From: Gemmobacter sp. 24YEA27
Lineage (GTDB): Bacteria; Pseudomonadota; Alphaproteobacteria; Rhodobacterales; Rhodobacteraceae
Assembly: GCF_030052995.1 (NCBI RefSeq)
Contig: NZ_JASJPW010000001.1
Location: 2,904,001 to 2,968,000 of the forward strand
Length of the DNA stretch: 64,000 nt
Direction: 5' to 3'
Of this stretch, positions 1-8,660 are shown piece by piece; positions within the stretch are counted from its first letter, which is position 1, and the number at the start of each line of letters is the position of its first letter. Under the pieces are notes generated by a model that had not been told where the DNA came from, did no database searches, and saw only the letters and a list, made by a program, of their open reading frames with translations. The translations under genes and the position numbers were made by a program.

Positions 1-49
1 TCGGCTTTTCGTCTTCCGCTGCCTGAGGTTTCGACCTCCAGCTGATCAT
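1..49 (-). CDS. possible 5' end of a gene leaving the window
   Basis: An ATG at 49-47 on the minus strand opens a frame of 16 codons (reads MISWRSKPQAAEDEKP) that runs off the left edge. The short, charged N-terminus would fit the RodZ-like helix-turn-helix protein often found near hemA in Rhodobacterales, but 16 residues cannot establish that. No good ribosome binding site is visible. The stretch 50-231 between it and hemA holds nothing else I recognise. Confidence 0.25.
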   Translation of the reverse strand, partial: MISWRSKPQAAEDEKP

Positions 50-231
50 GCGATGCCCGTCCCCCAGCCTGCGCCTCTGGACCCGTTTGGCCGCGCCTTA
101 TCTGGCATCGGTCTCTTCGGGTTGTCCCACCGGGTGAGTCTCCGCGTCCTTATCACGTTCGCGCGACTCACCTCGCTTCGTATTGCGAAAACGCTAACAC
201 AGGGCAAGAGTTTTTGCACATGCGAGAATGC

Positions 232-1461
232 TCAGGCGGATGCTTCGGCGCGATTCAGCGCACAATGCCCCCAGAGCTGATCCATCGCCTTCACAAGCTG
301 GTCAATTTCCGCCGCGCCATGCACCGGCGAGGGCGTGAACCGCAGCCGTTCGGTGCCGCGCGGCACGGTCGGGAAATTGATCGGCTGCACATAGATGCCG
401 AACTGGTCGAGCAACATATCCGAGAGCATCTTGCAATGGATGGGGTTGCCGACATGAACCGGCACAATATGTGTATCATGATCGATGATCGGCAGGCCAA
501 GGCCGCGCAGCCGCATCTTAAGGATGCGCGCCTGGTCCTGGTGCTGTTTGCGCAAAGCCCGACCGCCCTCGCCCTTCAGAAACCGGATCGCGGCCGCCGC
601 ACCTGCCGCAACCACCGGCGGAATCGAGGTAGTGAAGATAAAACCGGGCGCATAGGAGCGCACGGCATCAACCATCTTCGCAGATGCAGCAATATAGCCG
701 CCAAACACGCCGAAAGCCTTGCCCAGCGTCGCGTTCACAATATCGATCCGGTGCATCTGGCGATCACGTTCCGCAAGCCCTGCCCCGCGCGCGCCATACA
801 TGCCAACGGCATGGACTTCGTCGAGATAGGTCAGCGCGCCGAATTCTTCGGCCAGGTCACAGATCGCGCTGATCGGCGCCACATCGGCATCCATTGAATA
901 GATCGATTCAAACGCGATCAGCTTCGGCGCGGCAGGGTCATCCGCCGCCAGCAATTCGCGCAGATGCGCCACATCATTATGGCGGAAGATCCGCTTCTGA
1001 CCGCCGCCGCGCCGGATCCCCTCGATCATCGAGGCGTGATTGAGCGCGTCCGAGTAAATGATCAGCCCGGGGAAAATCACCTTCAGCGTCGAAAGCGTCG
1101 CATCATTGGCAGTATAGGCAGAAGAGAAAACCAGCGCCGCCTCCTGGCCATGCAGATCGGCGATCTCGGTCTCGAGCCGTTTGTGATAGACGGTCGTGCC
1201 CGAGATGTTGCGGGTGCCGCCCGAACCGGCGCCGGTGGCCTCCAGCGCCTCATGCATCGCGCCCAGCACGTCCGGATGCTGCCCCATGCCAAGATAGTCA
1301 TTGCCACACCAGACGGTGATCTGCTGCTCGCTGCCATCGGGACGGGTGCGGATCGCATGCGGGAACTGGCCCTTGCGACGCTCGATATCAATGAAGGTGC
1401 GGTAGCGCCCCTCGTCATGAAGCCTGCCAAGCGCGGAATCGAGCGCTGCATCGTAATTCAT
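232..1461 (-). CDS. hemA: 5-aminolevulinate synthase (ALAS)
   Basis: Condenses glycine and succinyl-CoA to 5-aminolevulinate, the first committed step of tetrapyrrole (heme, bacteriochlorophyll, B12) synthesis; a cytosolic PLP enzyme. The 409-residue length is standard for alphaproteobacterial ALAS. The PLP lysine is K248 in NATLGKAFG, the same number as in Rhodobacter HemA. The cofactor Asp/His pair is in LDEVHAVG (D214, H217), and the glycine-rich [10 protein letters not shown] stretch lies at 80-89. It is transcribed leftward, divergent from the M20 peptidase gene. A weak FNR-like inverted repeat lies about 60 bp upstream of the start (listed separately). No frame problems were seen. Identity is secure; whether it is the only ALAS isozyme of this genome cannot be told. 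Confidence 0.96.
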   Translation of the reverse strand: MNYDAALDSALGRLHDEGRYRTFIDIERRKGQFPHAIRTRPDGSEQQITVWCGNDYLGMGQHPDVLGAMHEALEATGAGSGGTRNISGTTVYHKRLETEIADLHGQEAALVFSSAYTANDATLSTLKVIFPGLIIYSDALNHASMIEGIRRGGGQKRIFRHNDVAHLRELLAADDPAAPKLIAFESIYSMDADVAPISAICDLAEEFGALTYLDEVHAVGMYGARGAGLAERDRQMHRIDIVNATLGKAFGVFGGYIAASAKMVDAVRSYAPGFIFTTSIPPVVAAGAAAAIRFLKGEGGRALRKQHQDQARILKMRLRGLGLPIIDHDTHIVPVHVGNPIHCKMLSDMLLDQFGIYVQPINFPTVPRGTERLRFTPSPVHGAAEIDQLVKAMDQLWGHCALNRAEASA

Positions 1462-1518
1462 GGGTCCGTCCTCACGTCTTTGCGGCGCCCTTTATGGACC
1501 TCAAGCCGCCGCCCGGCT

Positions 1519-1532
1519 TTGATATGCGTCAT
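1519..1532. promoter_or_regulatory. weak FNR/FnrL-like site upstream of hemA
   Basis: TTGAT-ATGC-GTCAT resembles the FNR consensus TTGAT-N4-ATCAA: the left half is perfect and the right half matches 3 of 5. It lies 58-71 bp before the hemA start, where FnrL acts on hemA in Rhodobacter species. The sequence match alone is weak, and the call leans on that precedent. Confidence 0.25.
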
Positions 1533-1743
1533 GTCACGACACAAGTGAACCTGACGAAATGTCGCTGCCACCATATAATCATTCTAAACCCAGCTTTAGC
1601 GTGGTGCGACACAAAATGCTACCTCTCCGGATTGGTTAACTGATATCCGGACGGCCTCACCGCAAACAGATGGCAGGCGCCGCCTCTGGACAGTTGCGCC
1701 CGGTCCTGGCAGGTTTCCTCAACATGACCCGGGAGAGACCGCG

Positions 1744-3138
1744 ATGAGCGCCGCCGACACCAACAATCACCTGGACCAGATCCTTGCAGGGATCGACAGG
1801 GCCCTGCCCGACGCGATTGAGCGCCTGAAAGAGCTTTTGCGCATTCCCTCGATTTCGACCGACCCCGCCTGGAAAGCCGATTGCGCCCGCGCCGCCGACT
1901 GGCTGGTCGCCGATCTGCAGAGCCTTGGCTTTGAGGCCAGTGCCCGCCCGACGCCGGGGCATCCGATGGTGGTCGCCCATGCCGGCGAGGGACCGCGCCA
2001 TATCCTGTTTTACGGCCATTACGATGTGCAGCCGGTGGATCCTCTGGCGCTGTGGCACCGCGATCCCTTTGATCCTGTTGTGGAAAGCACCCCCAAAGGC
2101 GATGTGATCCGCGGCCGTGGCACCTCGGATGACAAGGGCCAGCTGATGACCTTTATCGAGGCCTGCCGCGCCTGGAAGGCCGTGAATGGAAGCTTGCCCT
2201 GCCGCATCACCATTTTCCTTGAGGGCGAAGAGGAATCCGGCTCGCCCTCGCTGATCCCGTTCATGCAGGAAAACGCCGCCGAACTGACCTCGGATATCGC
2301 GCTGATCTGCGACACGTCGATGGTCTCGCCCGGCGTGCCCTCGATCGCGGGCCAGCTGCGGGGGATGCTCAAGGATGAGTTCACCCTGCACGGGCCAAAG
2401 ATCGACCTTCATTCCGGCCATTACGGCGGCCCGGGCCTTAACCCTTTGCGCGAAATCGCAAAACTCATCGCGAGCTTTCATGACGACCAGGGCCGCGTCG
2501 CGGTCGCGGGCTTCTATGAGGGCGTGCATGAGGTCCCGTCCGAGCTGAAACGGCAATGGGAACTGAGCGGCTTTGACGAGAAGGATTATCTCGAATCGGT
2601 CGGCTTCACCGTGCCGCATGGCGAGGCCGGCTATACGACGCTGGAACAGCAATGGGCGCGTCCGACGCTGGAGATCAACGGGCTTTGGGGCGGCTATCAG
2701 GGTGCCGGCTCAAAAACGGTGATTCCCGCCGAGGCCCATTGCAAGATCACCTGCCGCCTCGTGGGCGATATGGACCCCGATGATCTGCGCCGGAAGGTCC
2801 GCGCCCATGTCGAGGCCCGCCTGCCGAAGGACGCGAAGATCACCTGGGATAACAATCTCGAAGGCTCGCCGGCGGCGGTGATGAACACCGACCGCCCGGA
2901 ATTCGAAGCCGCGCGCGTTGCACTGTCCGACGAATGGAACCGCGAGGCGGTGATTGTCGGCATGGGCGGCTCGATCCCGATTGCGGGTTTTTTCAAATCC
3001 GTGCTCGGGATGGATGCCATGCTGATCGGGTTCGCGAATGACGATGATGCGATCCATTCGCCGAATGAGAAATACGATGTGAAAAGTTTCCATAAAGGCA
3101 TGCGCTCCTGGGCGCGCGTGCTGGATCGCATCGCATGA
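1744..3138 (+). CDS. M20-family metallopeptidase (dipeptidase-like)
   Basis: A 464-residue cytosolic zinc peptidase of the M20/M25/M40 (CNDP-like dipeptidase) group, expected to cleave dipeptides or short N-acyl peptides. Metal and catalytic motifs are in order: FYGHYDVQP (H92, D94), the GRGTSDDKG loop (D129/D130), the EGEEESG catalytic pair (E162/E163), and the lid-domain HSGHYGG motif. The C-terminal DDDAIHSPNEK carries the last metal His. The ATG is preceded by GGGAGAG. The stop overlaps the next start (ATGA), so it is translationally coupled to a GNAT acetyltransferase. Substrate is not predictable from sequence. Confidence 0.9.
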   Translation: MSAADTNNHLDQILAGIDRALPDAIERLKELLRIPSISTDPAWKADCARAADWLVADLQSLGFEASARPTPGHPMVVAHAGEGPRHILFYGHYDVQPVDPLALWHRDPFDPVVESTPKGDVIRGRGTSDDKGQLMTFIEACRAWKAVNGSLPCRITIFLEGEEESGSPSLIPFMQENAAELTSDIALICDTSMVSPGVPSIAGQLRGMLKDEFTLHGPKIDLHSGHYGGPGLNPLREIAKLIASFHDDQGRVAVAGFYEGVHEVPSELKRQWELSGFDEKDYLESVGFTVPHGEAGYTTLEQQWARPTLEINGLWGGYQGAGSKTVIPAEAHCKITCRLVGDMDPDDLRRKVRAHVEARLPKDAKITWDNNLEGSPAAVMNTDRPEFEAARVALSDEWNREAVIVGMGGSIPIAGFFKSVLGMDAMLIGFANDDDAIHSPNEKYDVKSFHKGMRSWARVLDRIA

Positions 3139-3599
3139 GCGGCGCCGTCACGAAAAAAGCGCCGGAGATTCGCGATCTGACAGCGGCGGATGAAGCCGCC
3201 TGGCGCGGCATCTGGGACGAATACCTGACCTATTATGAGGTCAGCCTCGCCCCCGAGGTCACCAGCCATACCTGGTCACGCCTGATGGACCCCGCCGCAC
3301 CGCTGAACGGAAGGGTGGCGGTGCAGGACGGTCGCCTGCTCGGATTCGCGCTTCACCTGACACATGGCTCGACCTGGGTGATCGGCGAGGATTGCTACCT
3401 CGAAGACCTCTGCGTCACCGAAGCGGCGCGGGGTGAGGGAATCGGCCGCGCGCTGCTGGAGGACCTGGTCGCGCTTGCGCGGGAGAGAGGCTGGAACCGG
3501 CTCTACTGGCATACGAATGAGACAAACGCGCGCGCCCGGGCGCTCTATGATACATTCGTGCAAAGCGACGGGCATATCCGCTACCGAATGCGCCTCTGA
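3135..3599 (+). CDS. GNAT-family N-acetyltransferase
   Basis: A 154-residue single-domain GNAT protein that would transfer an acetyl group from acetyl-CoA to an amine. The acetyl-CoA binding motif A is visible as VTEAARGEGIGRALL (about residues 95-109), followed by the typical NETNARARALYDTF helix. It overlaps the upstream M20 peptidase by 4 bp (ATGA), implying co-translation and perhaps action on the peptidase product, which is only an inference. Substrate is unknown. Confidence 0.85.
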   Translation: MSGAVTKKAPEIRDLTAADEAAWRGIWDEYLTYYEVSLAPEVTSHTWSRLMDPAAPLNGRVAVQDGRLLGFALHLTHGSTWVIGEDCYLEDLCVTEAARGEGIGRALLEDLVALARERGWNRLYWHTNETNARARALYDTFVQSDGHIRYRMRL

Positions 3600-3633
3600 C
3601 GGCGAGGGATGCCTCTGGCGGGAGTATAAAGGT

Positions 3634-3659
3634 CAGGAGGAAATGCCAATTTCCTCCTG
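3634..3659. terminator. perfect 11-bp hairpin
   Basis: CAGGAGGAAAT pairs perfectly with ATTTCCTCCTG around a GCCA loop, 35 bp after the acetyltransferase stop. No T-run follows on either strand, so it may be an RNA-stabilising or factor-assisted termination structure. It includes a Shine-Dalgarno-like AGGAGG in one arm. Confidence 0.45.
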
Positions 3660-3675
3660 ATACGAATACGCAAAG

Positions 3676-3692
3676 CAGCCCGGAATGGGCTG
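3676..3692. terminator. intrinsic terminator between the acetyltransferase and tRNA-Asp genes
   Basis: CAGCCC-GGAAT-GGGCTG followed by TTTATTTGTATCTTT on the plus strand. It ends the rightward peptidase/acetyltransferase unit and may also stop the leftward tRNA transcript. Confidence 0.6.
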
Positions 3693-3728
3693 TTTATTTG
3701 TATCTTTCAGGAGAAATTATATACGAAA

Positions 3729-3805
3729 TGGCGCGGTTGACGGGGCTCGAACCCGCGACCCCCGGCGTGACAGGCCGGTACTCTAACCGACTGAGCTACA
3801 ACCGC
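3729..3805 (-). tRNA. tRNA-Asp(GTC), copy 1
   Basis: A 77-nt minus-strand cloverleaf with encoded CCA. Acceptor stem GCGGTTG/CAACCGC, anticodon stem CCGGC/GCCGG around loop CTGTCAC (anticodon GTC), T-loop TTCGAGC, variable loop GGGTC (5 nt, as in E. coli tRNA-Asp). It forms a tandem pair with copy 2, which lies upstream in the transcript. Confidence 0.95.
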
Positions 3806-3837
3806 GCTATCGTCCCTGTTCGCATCCGGAAAGCAAG

Positions 3838-3913
3838 TGGCGCGGTTGACGGGGCTCGAACCCGCGACCCCGGCGTGACAGGCCGGTACTCTAACCGACT
3901 GAGCTACAACCGC
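3838..3913 (-). tRNA. tRNA-Asp(GTC), copy 2, one base shorter
   Basis: A 76-nt near-identical copy of the neighbouring tRNA-Asp, with the same stems and GTC anticodon and encoded CCA. The variable loop is GGTC instead of GGGTC: the minus strand has four G where copy 1 has five. A 4-nt variable loop is tolerated in class I tRNAs, so the gene may function, but a homopolymer error in the sequence is equally possible. Confidence 0.92.
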
Positions 3914-4042
3914 GCTTTTGGTCTCTTGCTTCCCCGGCGAACCGGGTGTGGGGGCTAGATACCTGGGGTCGCCCCCCCCGTCAAGCGGCGGAATGAGGAA
4001 ATTTCACCTTGTCCGCCAATACCTCGATTTTTCGTCAAAAAA

Positions 4043-4981
4043 TCATTTTTCCGGCGCGGGGATGAACTCCTGGTCATCCTGCGGCGGCAGGCGGAAGCGG
4101 CCATGGGCCCAGTCCCCTGCCCGCCAGGCCTCTTTCGCGGCATCAATCCGGTCTTTCGACGAGGCGACAAAGTTCCACCAGATATAGCGCGGCCCATCCA
4201 TCGTCGCGCCGCCCAGCAGCATGATCCGCGCGCCCTGAGCGCCGGCTTTCACCGAAACCCGGTCGCCTGGGCGGAACACCAGCATCCGTCCGGCCTCAAA
4301 AACCTGACCGCCCTGTTCGACCTCGCCGGTCAACACATAGACGCCACGATCCTCATGATCATCGGGCAACGGAATTGACGCGCCCGGAGCCAGCACAGCA
4401 TCCGCATAGAAGACCTCCGAAGGCATTTCGAGATCCATCCGCGCGCCCCAGGCATGACCAAGGATCAGACGCACCTGTTTGCCCTCGCCCTCCAACTCCG
4501 GCAGCCGCGACTTTTCGACATGGATAAAGTCTGCGGGATCATCCTCGCGGTCCTTCGGCACGGCAAGCCAGGTCTGGAGGCCAAACATGGTCAGGGGCGC
4601 GCGCCGCGCCGCGCCGTCGGTGCGTTCGGAATGGGTGATGCCATGGCCCGCCATCATCCAGTTCACCGCGCCCGGCTCAATCCACTGATCGGTGCCGAGG
4701 CTGTCGCGGTGATGGAGACGCCCCTTCATCAGATAGGTCACGGTCCCAAGCCCGATATGGGGATGCGGACGCACATCGATCCCCTCCCCGGTCAGGAATT
4801 CGGCAGGGCCCATCTGATCAAAGAAGATGAAAGGCCCCACCATCTGACGCTGGGCCGAGGGCAACGCCCGGCGCACCTCGAAACCGCCAAGGTCACGCGC
4901 CCGCGGAACAATGACGGTCTCGATGGAATCAACCTGATTGCCGACAGGGATCGAAGGGTCGAGGGCGGGGTTCCAGCTCAT
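4043..4981 (-). CDS. pirin family protein
   Basis: A 312-residue bicupin of the pirin family, cytosolic and iron-binding. Bacterial members have quercetinase activity or modulate partner enzymes. The N-terminal cupin shows the metal motif RPHPHIGLGTVTYL (about residues 71-84), with further ligands in MAGHGITHSE near 112. The second cupin is around residues 180-275 with the usual weaker motif. The start is well supported by AGGAGG nine bases upstream. It stands alone between tRNA-Asp and tRNA-Val genes. The 271 bp upstream hold no gene I can recognise. Confidence 0.9.
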   Translation of the reverse strand: MSWNPALDPSIPVGNQVDSIETVIVPRARDLGGFEVRRALPSAQRQMVGPFIFFDQMGPAEFLTGEGIDVRPHPHIGLGTVTYLMKGRLHHRDSLGTDQWIEPGAVNWMMAGHGITHSERTDGAARRAPLTMFGLQTWLAVPKDREDDPADFIHVEKSRLPELEGEGKQVRLILGHAWGARMDLEMPSEVFYADAVLAPGASIPLPDDHEDRGVYVLTGEVEQGGQVFEAGRMLVFRPGDRVSVKAGAQGARIMLLGGATMDGPRYIWWNFVASSKDRIDAAKEAWRAGDWAHGRFRLPPQDDQEFIPAPEK

Positions 4982-5252
4982 GGCTTGCCTCCTGGGATCT
5001 GGCGCGGGGTCTGGCGCGTCTGTGAAGGGCCTGCACGACCTGCGCTGTCTTTGCGCCGGCCCATGCAGTCCCGGTCTGAAGACTAGTCGCCTTTTCGCAG
5101 CATTTCACCCTTTGCATCCTGCGGCATGGCTGTTCAAAAACGCACAATAAACGGCCAGACCCACCCCTTGAGTGACCAGCCGAACAACCACCCCGCCTGT
5201 TGCGTAAATCCCTTGCGTCCAGGCCGTGTCCGGGTTAGGTCCCCGGCGGGGC

Positions 5253-5328
<76 letters not shown>

Positions 5329-5515
5329 TATTTCCGAGCACTTTATGGCATATTTTACAGCGCCTTAGAGCGCATTCTCGGGCTGCCGGACATCTTCGGA
5401 AATACCCCGAAGATGTCACGCGGTCACCGCGCGGTCACCAGATTTTGGAACGGATCCGCTGCCACGGTCACCAGCCCCTGCCCGAGGTACTGCTCGAATC
5501 GAAGCCCGGCCCGCG

Positions 5516-5710
5516 TCACAGGCTGAGTACCAGATTCATCCGAACCACGGTCTCGCGCCCTTCACTGGCACTCGCGAGCGCCACCACGAACTCGCGCAGG
5601 CTCCTGCCCGCTTGCGGCGTGGTATCGCCTTCGATCTGCCACTCGACAAGCTGCGGCATCGCCAAAGTCACAGTGGCCCATGTCGCGCCGTCGATTTTGC
5701 TCTTCGTCAT
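5516..5710 (-). CDS. small hypothetical protein (64 aa)
   Basis: An unrecognised 64-residue protein, mostly polar with a central hydrophobic patch, no signal peptide and no membrane segment. An AGGAGCC ribosome binding site lies at good distance before the ATG, which is the main reason to believe it. It is the first gene of the island after tRNA-Val. Its size and place beside phage remnants make a phage structural or moron gene conceivable, but nothing in the sequence shows it. Confidence 0.5.
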   Translation of the reverse strand: MTKSKIDGATWATVTLAMPQLVEWQIEGDTTPQAGRSLREFVVALASASEGRETVVRMNLVLSL

Positions 5711-5888
5711 TGTTTTGGCTCCTGCTCTGCCTTGATTTAAGAAGGAAAATTAGCAGGTTGACGGGATGGCGCACAAAATAGGGCTGTGCGGTTTGCCGGG
5801 CATATGTAGCAGTTCAGGGACAATGGCTACGGCAAGGTACGGGGTGCCCCCGGCGAGCATCTGCATCGTCTACACGCGCTACACTTCG

Positions 5889-5918
5889 CAATGGGTCCGC
5901 TATGGCGGACAAAGCTGC
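5889..5918. repeat. island repeat R1 (half copy)
   Basis: Contains GTCCGC-TATG-GCGGAC, the right-half signature of the island repeat family (general form GCTATGCGGACNNAGCGGACG). It lies downstream of the SDR gene stop. The rest of the 5711-5966 gap shows nothing else I recognise. Confidence 0.5.
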
Positions 5919-5966
5919 CGTTTGATCTAAGGCCTGCGCAGCCGACATGCTATCTGCTGATGACCC

Positions 5967-6761
5967 TCATGCCATGTAGCCGCCGTCAAGTATCATCGGG
6001 CTTCCAAGAGCGAAAGAGGAGGCATCAGAGCAGAGCCACAAGACACCATTTGCGACTTCAGCAGGCGTTCCAAGGCGACCGATTGGCTCCTGGCCGAGGA
6101 TCCGGGCACCAATCTCTTCGTTTTTCTTGATGTAGTTCTGAACCAGAGGGGTTCCGATCCAGCCCGGACATATAGCGGTAATGCGAATGCCATCCTTGGC
6201 GTGTTCGAGCGCGGCGCTTCGGGTCAGGCCAAGAACGCCATGTTTGGCTGCGGCATAGGCCCCTCCACCAGTTAAGGGGTAACCCCGAAGACCATCGACG
6301 GATGAATTATTCACGATCACGCCATGGCCGGCCTTCAGCATCACGGGTAACTGGTGACGCATACACAGAAAAACAGATGTCAGATAGCCGGTGATTGTCT
6401 TCCCCCATGCTTCCTCGCTCATGCTCGCTATAGGTGACATCTTTCCGCCGCTGCCCGCATTATTGAACGCATAGTCGAGGTGACCGTGGTCTCTGGAAAT
6501 CGTGGTGATTAGCCGTTCCACATCGCGCCCGCTAGTGACATCGCAGGCGATCCAACTTACTCGCCCAACATCGGCAAGCCCCAACAAAGCCTGTTGCGCT
6601 CGCTTTTCATTGCGGCTGGCAATGACAACGGTAGCGCCCTCATGCGCGAAAGCCTGAGCAGTCGCCAGACCAATCCCCGTGGTGCCCCCCGTCACCAGCG
6701 CGACTTTTCCTTTCATTTCGGGATATCGTCTTGGTGTAACATCAGCCATCGTTGCCATCAT
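5967..6761 (-). CDS. short-chain dehydrogenase/reductase (classical SDR)
   Basis: An NAD(P)-dependent oxidoreductase with a Rossmann fold. It shows TGGTTGIG (cofactor glycine motif), NNAG, the catalytic Ser in NNSSVDG, YAAAK (Tyr/Lys pair), and ends in the usual ILDGGYMA. Length is about 264 residues if the ATG at 6761 (after GAGGGG) is used; other in-frame ATGs at 6758 and 6749 are possible, and an upstream one at 6800 has no ribosome binding site. Substrate is unknown. It is a single gene in the island with repeat R1 beyond its 3' end. Confidence 0.88.
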   Translation of the reverse strand: MMATMADVTPRRYPEMKGKVALVTGGTTGIGLATAQAFAHEGATVVIASRNEKRAQQALLGLADVGRVSWIACDVTSGRDVERLITTISRDHGHLDYAFNNAGSGGKMSPIASMSEEAWGKTITGYLTSVFLCMRHQLPVMLKAGHGVIVNNSSVDGLRGYPLTGGGAYAAAKHGVLGLTRSAALEHAKDGIRITAICPGWIGTPLVQNYIKKNEEIGARILGQEPIGRLGTPAEVANGVLWLCSDASSFALGSPMILDGGYMA

Positions 6762-6862
6762 CCCCTCGCGCGTTTCCCGATCTGCTATGAGGCTACACAT
6801 CCAGCTGACCGTCCGCTATAAGCTCAAAACGTCGATCTGCCCCGCCCCCATTCATCTGCCCG

Positions 6863-7030
6863 TCATCTGTTCCACCATTTCCACCACCACCAAATGGCAG
6901 CACCAAGGAGCCACAGAGCACCACCGAGCAGGGCGATGATCGCCAGCAGCGGCTGAATTATGAAGAGACAACCGAAGGTGAGCAAGATAGCGCAGATGGC
7001 GAGAATCAGGCGGAAATTGTCGGGGCTCAT
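6863..7030 (-). CDS. 55-aa membrane protein
   Basis: A short hydrophobic protein with two likely membrane segments (about residues 6-25 and 27-48) and a tryptophan-rich C-terminus (IWWWWKWWNR). It reads in the same direction as, and 30 bp downstream of, the lipoprotein/membrane-protein pair 7061-7599, so the three may form one transcript. I do not recognise a family; size and composition would suit a holin-like or toxin-like membrane peptide, which is only a guess. Confidence 0.45.
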   Translation of the reverse strand: MSPDNFRLILAICAILLTFGCLFIIQPLLAIIALLGGALWLLGAAIWWWWKWWNR

Positions 7031-7060
7031 GGGTTGGGATCCTGATCAGCCGGGGCGGCA

Positions 7061-7306
7061 TTAGTTTAAGCTCAGACCAAAATACCGGGCGAGACAAACG
7101 GCCAGAACAATTAGGAAGCCGACCGCCATGAGAGCAAGATCGCTGTCGATATCTTGCGAGATGACACACCACAGTGCGAATATCATCCACATCTCGTCGC
7201 CGACCGGCACCCATAAAGGCAGCTCAAAAACTGGCAGCCATTCGGGACGCTCCCATTTCGCGGGATCCAGCCGCTGTAGCCATGTGAACTGTTCGGTTGC
7301 GTTCAC
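7061..7306 (-). CDS. small membrane protein (81 aa)
   Basis: An unrecognised protein with a polar first half (residues 1-30) and two hydrophobic segments near the C-terminus (WMIFALWCVI and LALMAVGFLIVLAVCLA). I chose the GTG at 7306 because it overlaps the stop of the upstream lipoprotein gene as GTGA, a coupled arrangement common in this genome. An ATG at 7330 would add eight residues. Likely inner-membrane; role unknown. Confidence 0.5.
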   Translation of the reverse strand: MNATEQFTWLQRLDPAKWERPEWLPVFELPLWVPVGDEMWMIFALWCVISQDIDSDLALMAVGFLIVLAVCLARYFGLSLN

Positions 7307-7599
7307 CCCGCTTTCCCTCTCAGCTTGCATTCATAGGCGCGGCTGGAAAGGTGAGACTGGCGGGTACGATCTGGCTGCACTGCCATCCCCGCCATCCCTA
7401 CCACGGGGATCCACATGATTGTTTCGCGGGTCTGGCTCGCGCGCCGGTCGGCCTCCTCCTGCCGCTGCAACTCTGCATGGACAGTTTTGCACGGCCAGAC
7501 GGACGGATGCGGACCTGCGGCTGCGGCCTTCTGGTTCGCCGGGACGCAGCCCGACAGGGCAGCTGCCGCACTTATCACCAGCCATTTCATCGCCTTCAT
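7303..7599 (-). CDS. small lipoprotein (98 aa)
   Basis: The N-terminus MKAMKWLVISAAAALSGC is a clear lipoprotein signal peptide with lipobox ALSGC, so the mature protein would be membrane-anchored in the periplasm. The mature part is about 80 residues, charged, with two further cysteines (WPCKTV and YECKL). The ATG at 7599 follows TTGGAG. Its stop overlaps the next gene's GTG start. No family recognised. The lipoprotein-plus-membrane-protein pairing recalls phage spanin or host-interaction genes, but no spanin motif is visible. Confidence 0.55.
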   Translation of the reverse strand: MKAMKWLVISAAAALSGCVPANQKAAAAGPHPSVWPCKTVHAELQRQEEADRRASQTRETIMWIPVVGMAGMAVQPDRTRQSHLSSRAYECKLRGKAG

Positions 7600-7698
7600 G
7601 CCGGATATCTCCAATAATCAGAACTACACTTCAATTTTTCAGAAAATTCAAAGCATGATCGATTTATGCTGTCAATCTATGAAGCCTAATCCGGCATC

Positions 7699-8040
7699 AT
7701 GGACAGCGATCTCAAAACCTATATCGCGCAGCAGGTGCGGACACATCGCAAGGCGGGTGGCATGCGGCAGACCCGGCTCGCCGAGGCAATCGACCGCACC
7801 GCCGAGGCGATATCGAACATCGAGCGGGCGAAATCGCTCCCGGCACTCGACACCCTGATGGCCATTGCTCAGGCGCTGAAGGTGCCCCTGCGGGACTTTT
7901 TCCCCGAGGCCGGGGCGGTGGAGAACAAGAGCCCGAACCGGATGCGGCTGGAAGCCGAGGCAGCGGCACTGCTGCGCGGGCTGAGCGACGAGCGAATGAA
8001 GATCGCGCTGAGCCAACTCAAGGCGCTCGACAGCGCCTGA
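7699..8040 (+). CDS. XRE-family transcriptional regulator
   Basis: A 113-residue DNA-binding protein with a Cro/CI-type helix-turn-helix in the first 65 residues: RQTRLAEAIDRTAEAISNIE is the recognition region, followed by PALDTLMAIAQALKVPLRDF. The C-terminal 45 residues are charged and probably mediate dimerisation. It is divergent from the lipoprotein unit starting at 7599, which is the most likely target of regulation. No paired toxin was recognised. Repeat R2 lies directly after its stop. Confidence 0.85.
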   Translation: MDSDLKTYIAQQVRTHRKAGGMRQTRLAEAIDRTAEAISNIERAKSLPALDTLMAIAQALKVPLRDFFPEAGAVENKSPNRMRLEAEAAALLRGLSDERMKIALSQLKALDSA

Positions 8041-8043
8041 ACG

Positions 8044-8076
8044 TGGGGCCGCTATGCGGGACGAAGCAGACGGTCG
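8044..8076. repeat. island repeat R2 (half copy)
   Basis: GCTATGCGGGACGAAGCAGACG between the convergent stops of the XRE gene (8040) and the unknown gene (8078). It matches the right half of repeats R4, R6 and R7 with a few changes. Confidence 0.5.
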
Positions 8077-8077
8077 C

Positions 8078-8473
8078 TCAACGTGTAGCTTTGTCGCGGA
8101 GCAGATCATGCATCCACGGGGACACTTTCCAACGATCTGCTTCAGGTGCGTCATTTGCCGCCCAATACCAGACTTGGGAAGCATGGATGCTGAGGTTCTC
8201 GGACAGCCGAACAAGGAACTCGTTCCACCGAGGATCGGTTGACAAGTCGTTACCGTCTGCGAACGCTTGAATGATCATATCCGCCAGTGTGAAGCGGATG
8301 TCCTCGTCTAGGGACACTTCGTCATACAGCGCGAGATAGGTATCTAGATGCGAGAAATCGGCAACCTCGAAAGGCCAATCTTGTTGGGTTCCGTCGAGCG
8401 GATGATCAAGCCTTTTCGACAAGAACTCGATGGACGGGCCTGTCCAATAGCGCTCAGGGAACGGCGGATGCAT
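8078..8473 (-). CDS. hypothetical acidic protein (131 aa)
   Basis: A soluble, acidic, aromatic-rich protein without signal peptide or membrane segment. The pattern (WPFEVADFSHLDTYLAL..., DPRWNEFLVRLSEN) is reminiscent of small immunity-type or DUF proteins carried as single cassettes, but I cannot assign a family. It sits alone between repeats R2 and R3. No adjacent toxin gene is evident, which weakens the immunity idea. Confidence 0.5.
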   Translation of the reverse strand: MHPPFPERYWTGPSIEFLSKRLDHPLDGTQQDWPFEVADFSHLDTYLALYDEVSLDEDIRFTLADMIIQAFADGNDLSTDPRWNEFLVRLSENLSIHASQVWYWAANDAPEADRWKVSPWMHDLLRDKATR

Positions 8474-8519
8474 GTCGTACCTATACCATCAACACTAGGT
8501 GACGTTGTATCGTTCAGCC

Positions 8520-8630
8520 AATGACTGCAATGGGCTCTTCGCGTCGATCTGACCGCGTGATCGCCGCTGCGGCGCTGGACCGCGCCAGCCGTGGTGGCTA
8601 TGCAGGACATTGCGGACGATCAGGTAAGCC
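8520..8630. repeat. island repeat R3 (full copy)
   Basis: Has the left half (TGACTGCAATGGGCTC), a GC-rich centre able to fold, and the right half (GGCTATGCAGGACATTGCGGACG). It lies between the divergent genes starting at 8473 and 8661. Confidence 0.55.
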
Positions 8631-8660
8631 GTCATCCTCCGCTTACAGTGACGTGAAGGG

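Noticed and set aside
8078..8473. Toxin-antitoxin or immunity pair with the XRE gene
   Set aside because: The gene is convergent with the XRE gene and separated by a repeat, which is not the usual operon layout.
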